64,000 bases of DNA from Fragum whitleyi (GCA_948146395.1 OX411554.1:37921730-37985729); one strand, 5' to 3'; counted from the stretch's first letter, positions 1 to 11,646 are shown. Notes: generated from the letters alone by a model not told the origin. Numbers and translations: made by a program.

Positions 1-247
1 AAAATATTGCCAAATATCAGGGAAGGTTAATCTTCGCCTTAACTTATTGGCATATCTTAAAAATGGCAGGGATATTCGTAAGGTTTAGGCTTACTAAACT
101 TGAATTCAATTCCATCAATAACTTTGTTTGCAATTAAAAAGAAAATCAAATTGCAGTAGGAGGAAATTAAAGTCTATAAATCCACCCTAAATATACATCA
201 GATAATTTCTGGTATTTATAACATTGTTGACAAGTTATGAGTTGACT

Positions 248-292
248 TACTCAGGTGAGCGATATAGGACCATCATGGTCCTCTTGTTTAGT
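248..292 (-). mobile_element. HINE-like family J terminus fragment
   Basis: The stretch holds a GGTGAGCGAT block, a GGACCATCATGGTCC hairpin and a CTTGTTTA end. It is the reverse complement of the left end of the larger family J copy at 56862. Only this terminus is present, so it is a solo or truncated end. Confidence 0.55.
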
Positions 293-297
293 ATGCA

Positions 298-541
298 TTT
301 TCCTATTCAGAAAATCTTTAAAATTGATGTCTTTTTGGCCTTTTCCCCTGTAATTTGATGTAAATTCCCCTAAACAATTATATAAATCATATAAATGATT
401 GTTCAGAGGAAATTCATCTCAAATTAGAAAAGAAGTCTCAAAAAGTTCTAAATTTAGGCTTTTGAAGTGGGTACTTTTCTTAGTAAAAAATGTGGGGGTG
501 CTACTTTATTAGGGAGTGCGCTATTATTAGAGGAAATACAT
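298..541 (+). mobile_element. M8 MITE, right part
   Basis: Shares most of its length with 46206-46398 and, reversed, with 53922-54202: a segment with TGATTGTTnAGAGGAAATTCATCTC, then AAATTAGAAAAGAAGTCTC, and the end TATTAGAGGAAATACA. The matching left terminus is eroded here. No coding capacity. Confidence 0.5.
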
Positions 542-774
542 TGACAAGAAGAGAAATCTGCTGCCCGAGGGACATAAAATATTTGTCTCAAATTTAATTG
601 ACTAGTTTATGTTTTCAGTATTGGCAGATGAAAACAAATTAAATTTTTCGTAACTTGAGTCATTCAATACTTATGCTCAGTTTGTATTTGACTCCTTGTT
701 GAATCCTCAGGATCGATGATTTTATTCATTTCTTTATTCAAGCCATAACCTGAAGAATAATGAAGAGATGAAGA

Positions 775-1140
775 GAGTTTTATTGAATTCATGGATGCAT
801 GAAACTAAAAACCTTATAATACCTTATGAATACACTAAGTGGATTAATACAGAAGTTTATATAATATAGCTTTAGTTTCATGAACCTCTATGAAATCAAC
901 AATTACAAGCTCTCCTTATATCTTATAATTTAACATCATGATGGAAAAATGTAAAATTTTGTCAATATTAAAACAGATTACTTACAGAAATACTTTTTGC
1001 AGAAGCTTACAAAATAGCTTTGGACTCAAAATTGTTGTTCAAGGGGGTGCTCAGACGGCATTTTTAGGTGAAAGAACATTTGAAGCCTCAGTTTTTCATG
1101 GCAGAATGGGCCAAAACCTTTGTTAAAAATATATCAAATG
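775..1140 (+). mobile_element. M7 dispersed element
   Basis: Contains GAAACTAAAAACCT, a TTTCATGAACCTCTATGAAATCAACA block, and a segment around TTTTTGCAGAAGCTTACAAA. The same blocks recur at 30600-30850, 41690-41960, 43148-43445 and around 61775-63420. The short frame at 938-1126 lies inside the repeat and is not credible as a gene. Boundaries are approximate. Confidence 0.45.
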
Positions 1141-1559
1141 TTTGTTTGTGAGAAATATTTCAATTTTCTAAATCATCTCTTTTCATAGGGCCCTGAAAAA
1201 GAGGGATTATTGTGGAACAGATTCCAAATTTTAAGGACAACTGAATGTCTTAACAGATTATCACAAAAATCATACAATGAAAGGGAAACTATGGAAGTCA
1301 TATAGCTTCATTTAAATTGTTTGAATTCCAAACTTTGAATAACAATCAAACAATCGGAAGATTATTTGTCAAATGGTTTTGGAGACTGAAATTTGATGTT
1401 GGCATGTTTGTTCGGCTCCAGCCATGTTGATTGAAATTTGAAGATAATAATCGAAAGAATTAATTGAAAACATTAAAGATTGAGATTCATAATATTTAAC
1501 AGTGAGAATTTCTAAAGTTGTAAATGGTTTTCAACAAAATGTATGTAGTTGCAGTCACA

Positions 1560-1800
1560 ATGCATTTTGCAGCGCACAAGATTTCCTAATCTTCAACCAT
1601 TGGATGTTATGGGTTCAATCCCAGGCTTCTGGGCATACCTTTTCTGAAAATTAATTGTCTTCCACCAACAGGTTCATAGTTGTAAACCTCAGGAATGAAG
1701 CATCATGAAGAGTCTTAGGAAAGGCTAGGAGGGGGAGGAGGATGCCACTTGTTCCTATAAGTAGTAATGGCAGTACTGGTGTAAGAAATAGAGGTTAATC
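1560..1800 (+). repeat. S3 SINE-like repeat, decayed
   Basis: A tRNA-like stretch with a B-box-like GGGTTCAATCCCAG near 1612 is followed by the S3 body (AGTAATGGCAGTACTGGTGTAAGAAA near 1765-1790). Other S3 copies have the same body motif. The copy is old and its ends are unclear. Confidence 0.4.
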
Positions 1801-1804
1801 GTTT

Positions 1805-2170
1805 GTTTCAGTGCAAGATCGATTTATAATCATCGAGTGAACAACAAAAGCCATATTTTCATGAATGGCAGAGCTTCAAGTGAAGATATAGCTTTTGTTG
1901 TTCACTCAATGAAATATTAATTGATCTTACTAGAAAAACATACAATTATTCTATTTCTTTATTGCAAAAATTAGACAAAATTTCTAGGACATATTTTTGT
2001 AAAGCGCATCATTTTGCATGTGATTGCTATGCAACGTTCATTGTGACGTCACATATTTTGCAGGGTATAAGTTTTTGATAATTTCACTGCTTTTGCGGTA
2101 ATAGTATCAAGTTATAATCTACCGTTATTTCTCGATTAACCACCGAAAAGCATTAAAGAAATACCAGGAA
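1805..2170 (+). mobile_element. M9 dispersed repeat
   Basis: Two arms around GAACAACAAAAGCCATATTTTC and ATAGCTTTTGTTGTTCACTC form an imperfect inverted repeat. They are followed by a tail with GATTGCTATGCAACGTTC and ending in CGTTATTTCTCGAT. Matching sequence occurs at 46735-46945 and 33890-34475. Confidence 0.5.
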
Positions 2171-2307
2171 TTGATAGGTGTTCAAGCTTCTGCAATATGG
2201 CTTCAAAGTTGTAAAAAGTGGCATTGAACCCGATTCAAACGGACAAATCAACAAAAGGGGAGGAAATATATTTCCATCAATATATCATCGCTGTTATTCT
2301 AAAACCT

Positions 2308-2346
2308 CATAACTGCAGCTTTATCAAAGCTGTAGTTACAAGGTTT
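2308..2346. repeat. Short CAGCTTT hairpin
   Basis: AACTGCAGCTTTATC is followed by AAAGCTGTAGTTACAAGG. The arms pair into a ~15-bp stem. Similar hairpins sit at 50343-50390, 52480-52530, 52600-52645 and 52978-53024. Confidence 0.5.
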
Positions 2347-2417
2347 TGGAATTACACTGACGATATATTCATATTGCTGCAGAATTAGGATAGGACAAAG
2401 TATATTTTATCAAAATG

Positions 2418-2508
2418 AGGGGTCAGAGAGAAACTACTTAAATGTATTAGTGCCTATATATTTATAGGCACCTACAGTAGTATTGCGCTCATCCCTCGAT
2501 ATCTCCTT
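2418..2508. mobile_element. H2 palindromic MITE
   Basis: A GAGGGGTCAG-type end, a TAGTGCCTATA/TATAGGCACC core hairpin and a GCGCTCATCCCTC end. The same palindrome is seen at 5661, 5979, 13085 and 44505. Confidence 0.55.
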
Positions 2509-2984
2509 TTAAAAACTTGGAAATAATATTGATAATAGGTTCTTGTGAATCAGTGTTTAAGAATGGAGAAATTGAAGGTTGCCAAAAAATGGAGCATCAT
2601 ACAGTGTAGAATTTCTTTATCAGTAGTTATTGTACCTCATGGGTACTATAGATCAGGATGAAAACTTTCATGGAATGTTACAAAATTGGTTACTGACTTT
2701 GCATGTGTATTTGCATCCAAAGCAGGGTATCATTGTTAAATGTTTCCATCCTGAATACAGGGCAGGTCTAAGTACTTTGAGAATACCTATTTAGTCTTAC
2801 TGTATTTCTCCTGACAAGTGCAAAAACAGTCCAAAGTAGTTAATCCCTATAACCCCTTAAGATATATATTTTCAAAAATTTGCCTCTACTTTGAATATAT
2901 CAAAATTATTTTGATAGAGGATTAATGGCATAAAAAAAAAACACAATGCACACACACTCATAATTTTTTTCAAAAATGATGGGG

Positions 2985-3150
2985 AACTTCTAGAACTAGT
3001 TCTTGAATTTAAGTTCTTGAAATACATTCAACGTTCTTGAACTTGAGTTCAAGAACTAGCTCTAGTATTTCAAGGAATAATTCTAGAAGTACAAGAAATA
3101 GTTCTTGAATCAGTTCTAGAATGAGTTTTTTAAATGTTCTAGAACAATGA
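2985..3150. repeat. TTCNNGAA-rich array
   Basis: About nine TTCTAGAA, TTCTTGAA or TTCAAGAA octamers in ~160 bp. The octamer resembles a heat-shock-element dimer unit, but no clear run of three contiguous correctly spaced pentamers is seen. A related inverted-repeat stretch lies at 3745-3850. Confidence 0.6.
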
Positions 3151-3519
3151 TTGGCATAATAATGCTGGTATCCAAATTTCAAAACTTGTTCACTTTTTGA
3201 CTGAGTCAATATTGAAACAATAATGTATTGTACTGCACAAAAACAATGGAATGTGTTATCATTTTTAACATCTAAACAATTGAAGTAATTTTTAAAATTA
3301 CAGTTACATTATGTTTGGAGATTGTTATCATTTTTTTGAAAAAAATTGAATGTCAAAAATATCCTTTCGGAAAATGTCAGAAAAACAAGGCATTAAGGTT
3401 GTATATTAATTTGTGAACATAAAGAATCATGCAGTTTACTAACTAATAAGTATGGGCGTGACAAAATGATGGTAAATGATTAATTTATGTAAGTTACTAG
3501 AAAAAAGAGTTTCTTATAG

Positions 3520-3660
3520 ACCTATGTGAGATAGCAGCTGGATGTAATGGTAGTACTGATGTGAGAAATGCCAGGAATCTACTGTTAGATGCTATAGCCG
3601 AAGCAATGACTGAAAGATTGTTGAAAGTGGCGCAAAACCCCATTCAAACAAACAGATTAT
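3520..3660 (+). repeat. S3 SINE-like repeat
   Basis: Runs from CCTATGTGAGATAGCAGC through ATGGTAGTACTGATG and GACTGAAAGATTGTTGAAAG to a CCCATTCAAACAAACA tail. The repeated body and simple AAAC-rich tail suggest a SINE; a tRNA head is not visible in this copy. Confidence 0.5.
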
Positions 3661-3744
3661 AGAAATCCTCAGGCGGAGAGCTAAATGTCGTAACCAAACT
3701 TGAACATAGCTGGGTTACGACATTGAGCTCGTCAACAGATCCCC

Positions 3745-3850
3745 AGCAAAAATAAGTTGAAGAACTGGTTCTTGAATGTTCTAGAAGTTCTTGAGCTGTC
3801 AATTAATGTTCTAGAATTTTCCAAAACCAGTTCTTCAACTTTTTTTGCAG
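3745..3850. repeat. Inverted repeat with TTCTAGAA motifs
   Basis: Outer arms AAGTTGAAGAACTGGTTCTT and AACCAGTTCTTCAACTT are inverted. Between them are further TTCTTGAA and TTCTAGAA octamers. It resembles the array at 2985 and is probably a small palindromic element. Overlapping short frames are not credible genes. Confidence 0.5.
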
Positions 3851-3965
3851 GGGACCACATGATACTTTGCTTGCAAGATGTTAAACTTGATAACCATATA
3901 TTTCCATTATTTCCATTTGGTATTGAACCCTCTCCCCCTTTCCTAGCTCCTGTAACAACATATTG

Positions 3966-4037
3966 ATGGCTCAGCGCAAAACAGTTGCAACTGCCTATAT
4001 GTGTATAGGCAGTTACAAGTATTTCATGCTGAGCCAT
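3966..4037. mobile_element. H1 hairpin MITE
   Basis: TGGCTCAGCGCAAAACAGTT pairs with the right arm ending ATGCTGAGCCA through a CTGCCTATA/TATAGGCAG inner stem. The whole ~72 bp is one near-perfect hairpin. Confidence 0.7.
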
Positions 4038-4039
4038 TG

Positions 4040-5364
4040 GCATTCACATGTTACATGCTCAGAATATACCTATTGTTTGAAATTTTGTTGTCTAAACATC
4101 CTGTGACAGATCCAGGATCTGCAAGGGGGTTTGAATGAAGAAAAAGAGGGGTTTATTTTCCTTGTATTAACTCATTTTTATTGAATTTCTGCGTGAAAAT
4201 GAAATGATTAAGCTTCAGAAGGGCGTTTGTCAGAACCCCACAAACCCCTTCTGGATCTGCCACTGACATTCTTTGCATTTTTTTTTTTTTTTTTTGAGAT
4301 CTGAATAAATGCCACTGGCAATCTTTACGTCCATGATAAAACATGACTTTGATTGTCTCAAAGTTCACAGGTAAACAATAACATTGGGGTAATTAAAAAT
4401 AACAATAAAAGCTCTTGTAATTAAAGGTGACAAATGCCCCAGGTATGATTCTCTCCCTTTGTAATTAAGATCAAAGTACTAAAAGTAAGATTTTTTTTTA
4501 AAAAAAAGATTGTCCTTTTCCCCCAAGTTATTCAAATCCTATAAAAAGCAAGTTTCATGTAACACCTGAAACTATTTATTATTAATGCTTACAATATTTG
4601 GAGCATTGTGTCTACTATGATAGTATTCATTTGTAACACCCTAAAATTCATCTTTATGGTACTGTAGAATTTTTTAATCGAAAATGTTTGATGCCATAAT
4701 ATTGTACAAGCTTTATTATTACAATTTTGATTTTCTATCTTGGATTGTTTAATCATTAAAAGTTGTGCAGTATTTTACAACAGACTTAGCTTTCCGAGTC
4801 TACAATTTGTCTTTACAATCACTATGAAACATTTCAATTGATGTTTGCAATTCAATAACTTTCACAATTTCTATCACTAACTTGGCCTCTATGAGCAAAG
4901 GGTGAAAAGTAAGCAATTTTCGTCCTTTTCAAATAATAGTGATAATTTTATTTACACAATACAAATTTTGAATTGAAACAAAACGTGACAAAAGGCAAAA
5001 AAGTAGATGCAATCTGAGTGACTCATTGGTACGAAATAATTTTGATCACCAGGAGCAAAAAATAAATTTGTGACTTTTTTCTGATCAACCGGGGTATGTA
5101 AACATAAATGTTGATGAATTTTTGTCTCGATGAAACGTAGTTGAAAAGATTTATTGACGATTTATTTCAAGAAAATGTTTCGTTGACATTAATCTATGAC
5201 ATTGCGGTATGCAAACACTTGTATATGGAGGTTTTAACCTGTGAACATTCTTTTATTGTTTTGGATAATGTATATGGATCTAGAATGAAAACTTCATAAA
5301 GAATGAAACATGGATGTAGGAGCTTTATAAACATGGGAAATTCCAGGTAAATGTATTTGCTTCT
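4040..5364. other. No gene seen; AT-rich DNA
   Basis: Intergenic or intronic AT-rich sequence with a poly-T run near 4280 and other short homopolymers. I see no exon-like frame with splice sites and no recognised repeat family. Confidence 0.5.
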
Positions 5365-5597
5365 TTAACACTTTCCTGTTTTACAAAATTTTGGACCTGT
5401 CCAAATTCAAAGGTTTTGCAGACGAAAATTTAAAGTGGATATAATTTGAAAAAAAAAAAGCATTCTGTAGGGTAGAAAATAGTGTGGAAAAAGACGAAAT
5501 TGCTTGTCAGAAGCAATTTCTTCTTTTTTTCACAATATTTTCTCAATCATAAAATCACAGGCACGTAAAAAGCAGGGATTAAACAGCAAAGGGTTAA
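5365..5597 (+). mobile_element. P1 piggyBac-like MITE
   Basis: TTAA flanks both ends, with inner ends CACTTTCCTGTTTTAC and CAGCAAAGGG. The middle carries the GAAATTGCTTGTCAGAAGCA hairpin typical of the family. TTAA target duplication plus CCCTT-like tips is the hallmark of piggyBac elements. No transposase. Confidence 0.7.
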
Positions 5598-5626
5598 TTC
5601 AATTCTATGGTGTATAATAATTTCAT

Positions 5627-5895
5627 TTAACCCTCGTCATGATGCATATGAACATAATAGGAGGGGTCAACGCGACACTATTGTATAAGTGCCTATAAAT
5701 ATATAGGCACTTAAAATAGTGTTGGGCTGACCCCTCTATATGTGTAGTCTTATCTTAGTCAATACCACCTTAAGTAATTTCCATCCTAAACCAGAAAAGT
5801 TTAAAATTTGTATTTTCAAAATAATTACTTTCTCACAATTAGCACAATATATCAGTGCTTTTAGTACTTTGATTATTCCATTTGACAAGGATTAT
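5627..5895 (+). mobile_element. P2-like MITE with nested H2 palindrome
   Basis: Begins TTAACCCTCGTCATG and carries the P2 block CTTAGTCAATACCACCT. An H2 palindrome (about 5661-5740, GGGGTCAACGCGACACTATT to AGTGTTGGGCTGACCCC) occupies the place of the usual central palindrome. The right terminus (TTGACAAGGATTA) is worn. Confidence 0.5.
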
Positions 5896-5978
5896 CATTT
5901 TTGATGACAAAACAGTGAAACTAGGGAAATGGTGACTTATTAAAATTATCAGACGATTTGGAAAAACTCAATTTGTGT

Positions 5979-6030
5979 GGGTTAGCACAACACTATTGTA
6001 AGTGCCTACAAATATATAAGCGATAATCCC
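5979..6030. mobile_element. H2 palindrome, partial
   Basis: GTTAGCACAACACTATTGTA then AGTGCCTACAAATATATAAG matches the left part of H2. The right arm is largely lost. Confidence 0.45.
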
Positions 6031-6476
6031 TCAAATTGCTTTCGCTCAATGAATGTCATTTAACCAACCTACACTTTGAAAACCACAGGAACTGTACTGA
6101 TATATTTATGTGACATGTCATGGGAAAAGGGACCATCTTGGAACTCTTTAATAGAAATATTTGGAAAAATATTTGATCCATCATAGGTCAACCAGAAAGT
6201 ATTTTCGAAAATGAATGTTATAGAAGGCAGACTAATCATTCTACAATCAGAAAATTTGAAATTTGCGCAGATTGTTCAGTCTGACCAGGGTCAACATTTT
6301 TTGAATTTTACAAAAAGTCTCTTTTCAAGTGAAGGGTCAGAAAAATGTTGATGCTTTTATTTCAAAAGTAAGAGCAAACTTTGCAATTAAGGTGAATAAC
6401 TCTAAATGTATTTTTGTCATATCAATGCCCTTGTAGACTTAAAAAATGCTCACAATCAAGGACCTGCACCCACTCG

Positions 6477-6548
6477 ACAGCTCAAGGCAAAACAGTTGAA
6501 ACTCCCTATAAACATATAGGGAGTTACAACTGTTTTGCACTTAGCCAT
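6477..6548. mobile_element. H1 hairpin MITE
   Basis: Arms around CAAAACAGTTGAAACTCCCT and AGGGAGTTACAACTGTTTTG. This copy has the CTCCC/GGGAG version of the inner stem. Confidence 0.65.
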
Positions 6549-6916
6549 GGACTTGGGCTGCTTTTGTGTTATTTAACTCATCCCTGTGGATAAGCCCTGT
6601 ACCAGACAGAGTAAGGGCTGAGCCAGAGATTTATTATGATAGTGAGACCACAAAGAGACCACAATGTGACCACAAATTGGGCTACCCATTAACACCTCAA
6701 GTCTAACTTATCCTGATATCATGGGGATTAACCCTATAGTCACATTGATTCTTTTATGGTTTTCTAAATTTCTACCCCCCTCACCCAATAGGATGGGGCA
6801 GAGGTTCAGAAGAGAGAGGGTTACCATCTTTAAATATTTTTTTTCTCAAAGAAAACCTATCGTCGATGTGAGGATTTGAATTCAGGTACCCGCAAAATAC
6901 AGTTTTGCAAGAATTA

Positions 6917-7164
6917 TTAACCCTTTTCATGCTGAACCCGGATTATTCCTGCTTTGGCAGGAGCTATAGACAAACATCAGCCTGCACATATGTGCAGTCT
7001 GATGTTAGTCTATACCACCTGTTTCTCACTTTCAAACCAGAATTGCAAATAAATTTAGTTTTTCAAATAAAAATTGACCTACACTTGGTACTTTCAAGGC
7101 TTTTTGCCCTTTGATATTGATGAAAATTTTTACCCAAAATTTATTCAGCATGACAAGGGTTTAA
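6917..7164 (+). mobile_element. P2 piggyBac-like MITE
   Basis: Complete copy: TTAA, then CCCTTTTCATGCTGAACCCG; centrally a CACATATGTGCAG palindrome; right end ATTCAGCATGACAAGGG then TTTAA. The short frame at 6905-7114 is inside it and is not a gene. Confidence 0.75.
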
Positions 7165-7256
7165 ATAATTGCATGAATCGGAAGTTCAAAACACCCAATT
7201 AATCTGCAGCTCTGATGGCCGCATATTGTTGTACTGTAAATTGTCATTCATACCCA

Positions 7257-7465
7257 TGGTGTCCGTGGTCTAGAGGTAGAGTGTCAGCCTCTTGACCCTA
7301 AGGTCCTGAGTTTGATTCCTGGGATGGGCTACGATCTTAGTTCTTTCATTGGCCCACACATTGGGCGCGAGTACTGGTGAATTTTCTAGGAAGCCGAATA
7401 GAGAGGGGTTAATCTAAGTTGTAAGAACTTGTTTCCGAATCGATGTGAAATAAAAAGGTTTAAAC
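7257..7465 (+). repeat. S1 tRNA-derived SINE
   Basis: Starts with a tRNA-like head: A-box-like TGGTCTAGAGGTAGAGTGTC and B-box-like GAGTTTGATTCC. The body runs through CACATTGGGCGCGAGTACTG and the tail is GAAATAAAAAGGTTTAAACC. A second copy in opposite orientation at 16935-17152 matches over the whole length. A pol III-type SINE is inferred. Confidence 0.7.
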
Positions 7466-7674
7466 CAATTCATACCCATCTGCTGATACCAAGATCAAGG
7501 TCATCTCCAAGGTCAACTTCTGGAAAAATATGCAATTGTGAATGATTTGATAAGAAGTCCTTAATTTTAACCACATATGATATAAAAAAATGACAATTTT
7601 CTTTTTGCCAGAAATCATCATATAGATTAAGATTTGCTCACACAATACATTCAATCTGATCTTCGTCTCCACCA

Positions 7675-7880
7675 CCAAGGGATCTGCCAAGGTTTTACAA
7701 GTAAGGAGATATTGTCCCCATCAGGAAAAACAGAAGACTTTTTACAATGGTAGTGGTATACATTTACAATCTAGGAACCAGGGTTCTAGAACCCAGGGGA
7801 CAGTGACTACATGGCCTTAAATAATTCTTAAAAGACACCTGCGAATTTTTGGTGACAACGGTGCAAAAACGCAGCCTTTA
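7675..7880 (+). repeat. Dispersed repeat shared with 60585-60778
   Basis: Blocks GATCTGCCAAGGTTTTACAA, GATATTGTCCCC and AAAACGCAGCC recur in the same order at 60585-60778. Family unknown; no coding frame persists in both copies. Confidence 0.5.
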
Positions 7881-8411
7881 TTAGCCTATCACTGACCACC
7901 TTTTTATCCATGTGAGGACCTCTGACTTTCAGTGCCCAGTAAAAAAAAAAAAAAAATAAATTGAAAAAAATGACGGTCATTTTGGCAAAAAAATTGACAG
8001 TCATTTTGGCATGTCCATTCCTTGGCCAAAATTGGTGTGATTAACCACACTGACCATTGGATAGATAGATTTTTGCTATCTGACTGTCATCAGTTAGGAA
8101 TGTTAATACATTGGCTTAAATCTAAGTGTATTATCTTTTAGATCCTATTTTCTATGACCATTATCCCCTATCATAACAACTATAAACTGGCTACTGTACA
8201 GGGATTTAATGTTAATACCCCTATAGGTCACCTTTATTTCATAGTCACCCATACAATCTTTGTTGCAGTCATATTCATAGCGCATGCTTTAGGTGCTGGG
8301 TTTGATCCCAGTGAAAGCAGCACCCATTCTTTCCCGAAGAACAAATTGCATGTTTAGGGGACAGTTCTACAAGCCTGGATCCAAAAATTTATGAAGTATA
8401 GATCCACACGT

Positions 8412-8481
8412 TTAAGTGAGTGATCTAAGGTCAATTTTGTCTATATCTGTATAGACAAAATTGACCTTTGATCACTCACTC
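8412..8481. repeat. Inverted repeat, ~70 bp
   Basis: AGTGAGTGATCTAAGGTCAA pairs with TTGACCTTTGATCACTCACT around a TTTTGTCTATA/TATAGACAAAA core. Near-perfect hairpin. A related single arm (ATTGATCTTTGATCACTCAC) lies near 31385. Confidence 0.65.
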
Positions 8482-9204
8482 TAAATTGTGGAACTATACA
8501 AAGCAGGCGATGTAGGCGAATTTACAATTGCATGTCTGCAGTGTAGCCTGATCTTAGTCTATACTGTCAGGTTATAAGCTTTATGTGCTGCAGCGGTATT
8601 AGCGTCTCGATCAGAAAAGAAACTACCTATAATTTGCCGATGGGCCCCCTTGATGTAACTGAGAAATTGTTAAAAGAGGTGTTATATCCCATTGAAAATT
8701 CATTAGCCTATGAAATATAATATTGAAGGATAGAAAATACGAGAATGATTAAAAAAATACTATTTGAACATATGAGAATGTTTTATTTGTCTCCTGTAAA
8801 AGTTCGATAAATGAAGTTAGACCTATATTGTGTTCAGGCCTAGAAATCATTCATTATTGTGCCAATGAATTTGGTAAATTATGTCAGATGAAACTTGGCT
8901 GAGCTTAGCTTCACAGATCAAGCTCATGACCCCAGGATCTTCAAATCTGCCTTAGACACTGAATATTATAACTGGTTCCCAACCTTTAATTGTCATGTTG
9001 AATTAAAATCTTAGCAAAATTGCATCACTATCAGAGGGCTGAAATTACTAATTATTGGTCAGTAATTTATATGGAAACCTTTAGACAAATCTATTTTGAA
9101 AGCAAAGAAAAAAAAAATAGTGTAGACAAGATCAGACTACACAATTTTCTATTTCTATACCTTCTGCAATATCAGGAATATTCCAACCCTCCGTTCAGGA
9201 TGAC

Positions 9205-9438
9205 AAAATGGTGTAAACTGTTTGCCAATTATATCCCGCTTTGTACATAAGTTCACATGCAAAGCGGGGTATTTTTGGCAAATAGTTTGCACCATTTTGA
9301 CAAGCAATTTCTTCTTTTTTCACACTATTTTCTACCCTACTGAATGTTTTTTTTTAAATTAAATCCACTTTAAATTTACGTCTGCAAAACCTTTGAATTT
9401 GGACAGGTCCAAAATTTTGTAAAACAGGAAAGGGTTAA
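9205..9438. mobile_element. Palindrome joined to right half of a P1 MITE
   Basis: 9205-9299 is an inverted repeat (CAAAATGGTGTAAACTGTTT with AAATAGTTTGCACCATTTTG). It abuts GACAAGCAATTTCTTC, the middle of P1, which then continues to the P1 end GGAAAGGGTTAA. The left half of P1 is missing. Confidence 0.55.
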
Positions 9439-9818
9439 ATTCAAAAAAAGTCACAGTGCTGAGTAGAATAATGCATAGTTGATGAGATGTTCAGAATGAC
9501 ATTCCTAGGGTGTGAAATGTGGAAAATGATAGGCTTTCAATGTTTGTGAGTTTGTGACACTGTTTGGACATTGTTTGGGGTCAAAAGAGGGATGTCCCCA
9601 CTGTCGGGGTCACGGTGATCAATCTTAGACTGTATCTCCTCCAGGTCACAAATGAAATACCAAATGAAAAAATTATCGAAAAAAAGAATACATTTTTTTG
9701 CATGCTTTTCAATCAAATTAATATTACAAGATGTCATGCCTAGGAGACCCAAAGTATAATGAATTTGGTAATACTGACAAAAACTACAGTAAACTTGCGA
9801 TCAGCTTATTAAACATGA

Positions 9819-10022
9819 ACTCTTGTCATGCTGAATAAAATTCTTTGCAAAATTTCATCAAAATCAAAGTGCTAAGAGCACTAGATTCACTATTTCATAT
9901 CTGGTTTAAAGAGGAGAATCAGGTGGTATAAATGAAGAACAAATTGCACATGTGTGCAGGCAGATATTTGTCTATACCTCCTGTCAAAGCAGATATATTC
10001 TGAGTTAAGTATGACAAGAGTA
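9819..10022 (-). mobile_element. P2 MITE
   Basis: CTTGTCATGCTGAATAAAA at one end, GCACATGTGTGCAGGC palindrome in the middle and GTATGACAAGAG at the other. The TTAA flanks are eroded. Confidence 0.6.
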
Positions 10023-10047
10023 AATATCTGTTTAATATCTTTTAGTT

Positions 10048-11412
10048 TGATTGCTTTTAGCTCACGTGAGCACAAAGTGCTCAAGGTGAGCTTTTGTGGT
10101 TATATGTAGTTGTACGACGTGTGATGTGCGTCACGCGTTGTGTGTTGTCAACATTAAATTTGTATGCACTCTAGAGGCCACATTTTTGGCCCAATATACC
10201 TAAAATTTGGTAATGAAAACTGTATTGTTGAAATCTCAGGCGAGTTCAAAATTGGGTCAATTAGGGTCAAAAACTAGGTCACAGGGTCAAATCTAATAAA
10301 AAAAAAACCTTTTATGCACTCTAGAGGCCACATTTTTTTCCTGCTCAACTAGAAATTCGGTCAGAATGATTGTCTTGATAAAATCTTGGACAAGTACAAA
10401 ATTGGGTCAACTGGGGTCAAAAACTAGGTCACAGGGTCAAATCTTAGAAAAACCATAAATGCACTATGGAGGCCAAATTTTTCGCCTGATCATCCTGAAA
10501 TTGACTAGAATATTTGGATGAAATCAAAGATAAGTACCAAATTGGGTCAACTTCGCCCCCCCCCCCCCCCCAAAAAAAAAAAAAAAAGAAAAAAAAAAAA
10601 TATATATATATCATTGGCGATAACTTTTGACTGGTTTGTGATAGAGGCTTCACATTTCACTTATGTATTGCTTATTACAAGACCTTTTTGTACTTGTCAA
10701 CTTCACAGTCATCAGTCAGGGTCATGGTCATTTTCAAATATAGTAAGTAGTAAAAACTGCCAACTGCACATGTGTATTGCTTGTGACTAGACCTTTCTGT
10801 TGATACCAACTTAAAGATCATGGGTCAAGGTCAATGTAATAGTTCAAGGTCACTTAATTTGAAGAAAAAACTCCTACTCCAAGGTCACCAGTCAAGGTGG
10901 AATGTGTGTATAACTTGAAATTATACATTGTCCAAATGGGTCAAAGTCAAGGTAATATTTTCAAGGTCACTTAGTTTCAACAGAAAACTTTGGGCTTTAC
11001 TTTTGACTTGTAAGAGGTACAGAGGCAAATTTCTTATGTGTATACACAGTGGTATACCACTTGAGACAAGAGTTCTGTTGGTACCAATTCTGAGGTCATC
11101 AATCAATTTTGTACCAGCTTTAAGGTCATCAGTCAAGGTTAAGGTCAAATACATGTGTGTGTAAAATTACGATTTTACTTTGGCCATAGCTTTTGATTGG
11201 TAGGTGATAGAGACTTCATATTTCAAATTTTTACTGGTGTATTGCTTGGGACAAGATCTTTGCATGGATAATAAAGTCAAGGCCAACAGTTAATGTCAAG
11301 GTCATCTTGTCAAGCTCACTTGACTTCAAATATAAAACACCTATTTCGAAATAATGGCAAAGGGGGGGGGGGGGGGGGCATTAGTGTTTAACAAACACAC
11401 CTTCTTGTTTTG
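10048..11412 (+). mobile_element. HINE-like composite, J left end and A-type right end
   Basis: Left end is the J hairpin (AGCTCACGTGAGCAC... CTCAAGGTGAGCT). About 2.7 tandem core units of ~138 bp follow from ~10164, each with ATGCACT(C/A)T(A/G)GAGGCCA and GGTCACAGGGTCAAAT. Later parts have GGTCATCAGTCAAGGTCA motifs. A C-run/A-run lies near 10556 and a G-run near 11364. The right end GGCATTAGTGTTTAACAAAC to CTTGTTTT is the family A terminus. Overlapping frames at 10444-11164 are low-complexity shadows. Confidence 0.5.
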
Positions 11413-11646
11413 AATTCCACATTCACAAACAATAAAAACAATGAAACTTGGTATCAAAAGGATCTGACCTGAAAAAGAATCAGAAGGGTTACGAAATTTA
11501 ATGAGGAGAGTTAATGATCAAGTTGAGTATTTTATTACCCCCACTATAAAACAGAGAATACCTGGTTGAGTTGTCTTTTTGTTTTGATTGATTGAGTTTT
11601 TTCTCACCTGTCAAACATCTGGAATGTTGGAATATGAGTCATGAAA

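Noticed and set aside
7257..7330. Possible tRNA gene (plus strand)
   Set aside because: Head of a SINE also found in reverse at 16935-17152, with shared body and tail; B-box is degenerate.
10444..10790. Frames on both strands with proline/lysine runs
   Set aside because: They read through a C-run and A-run in a HINE-like element.
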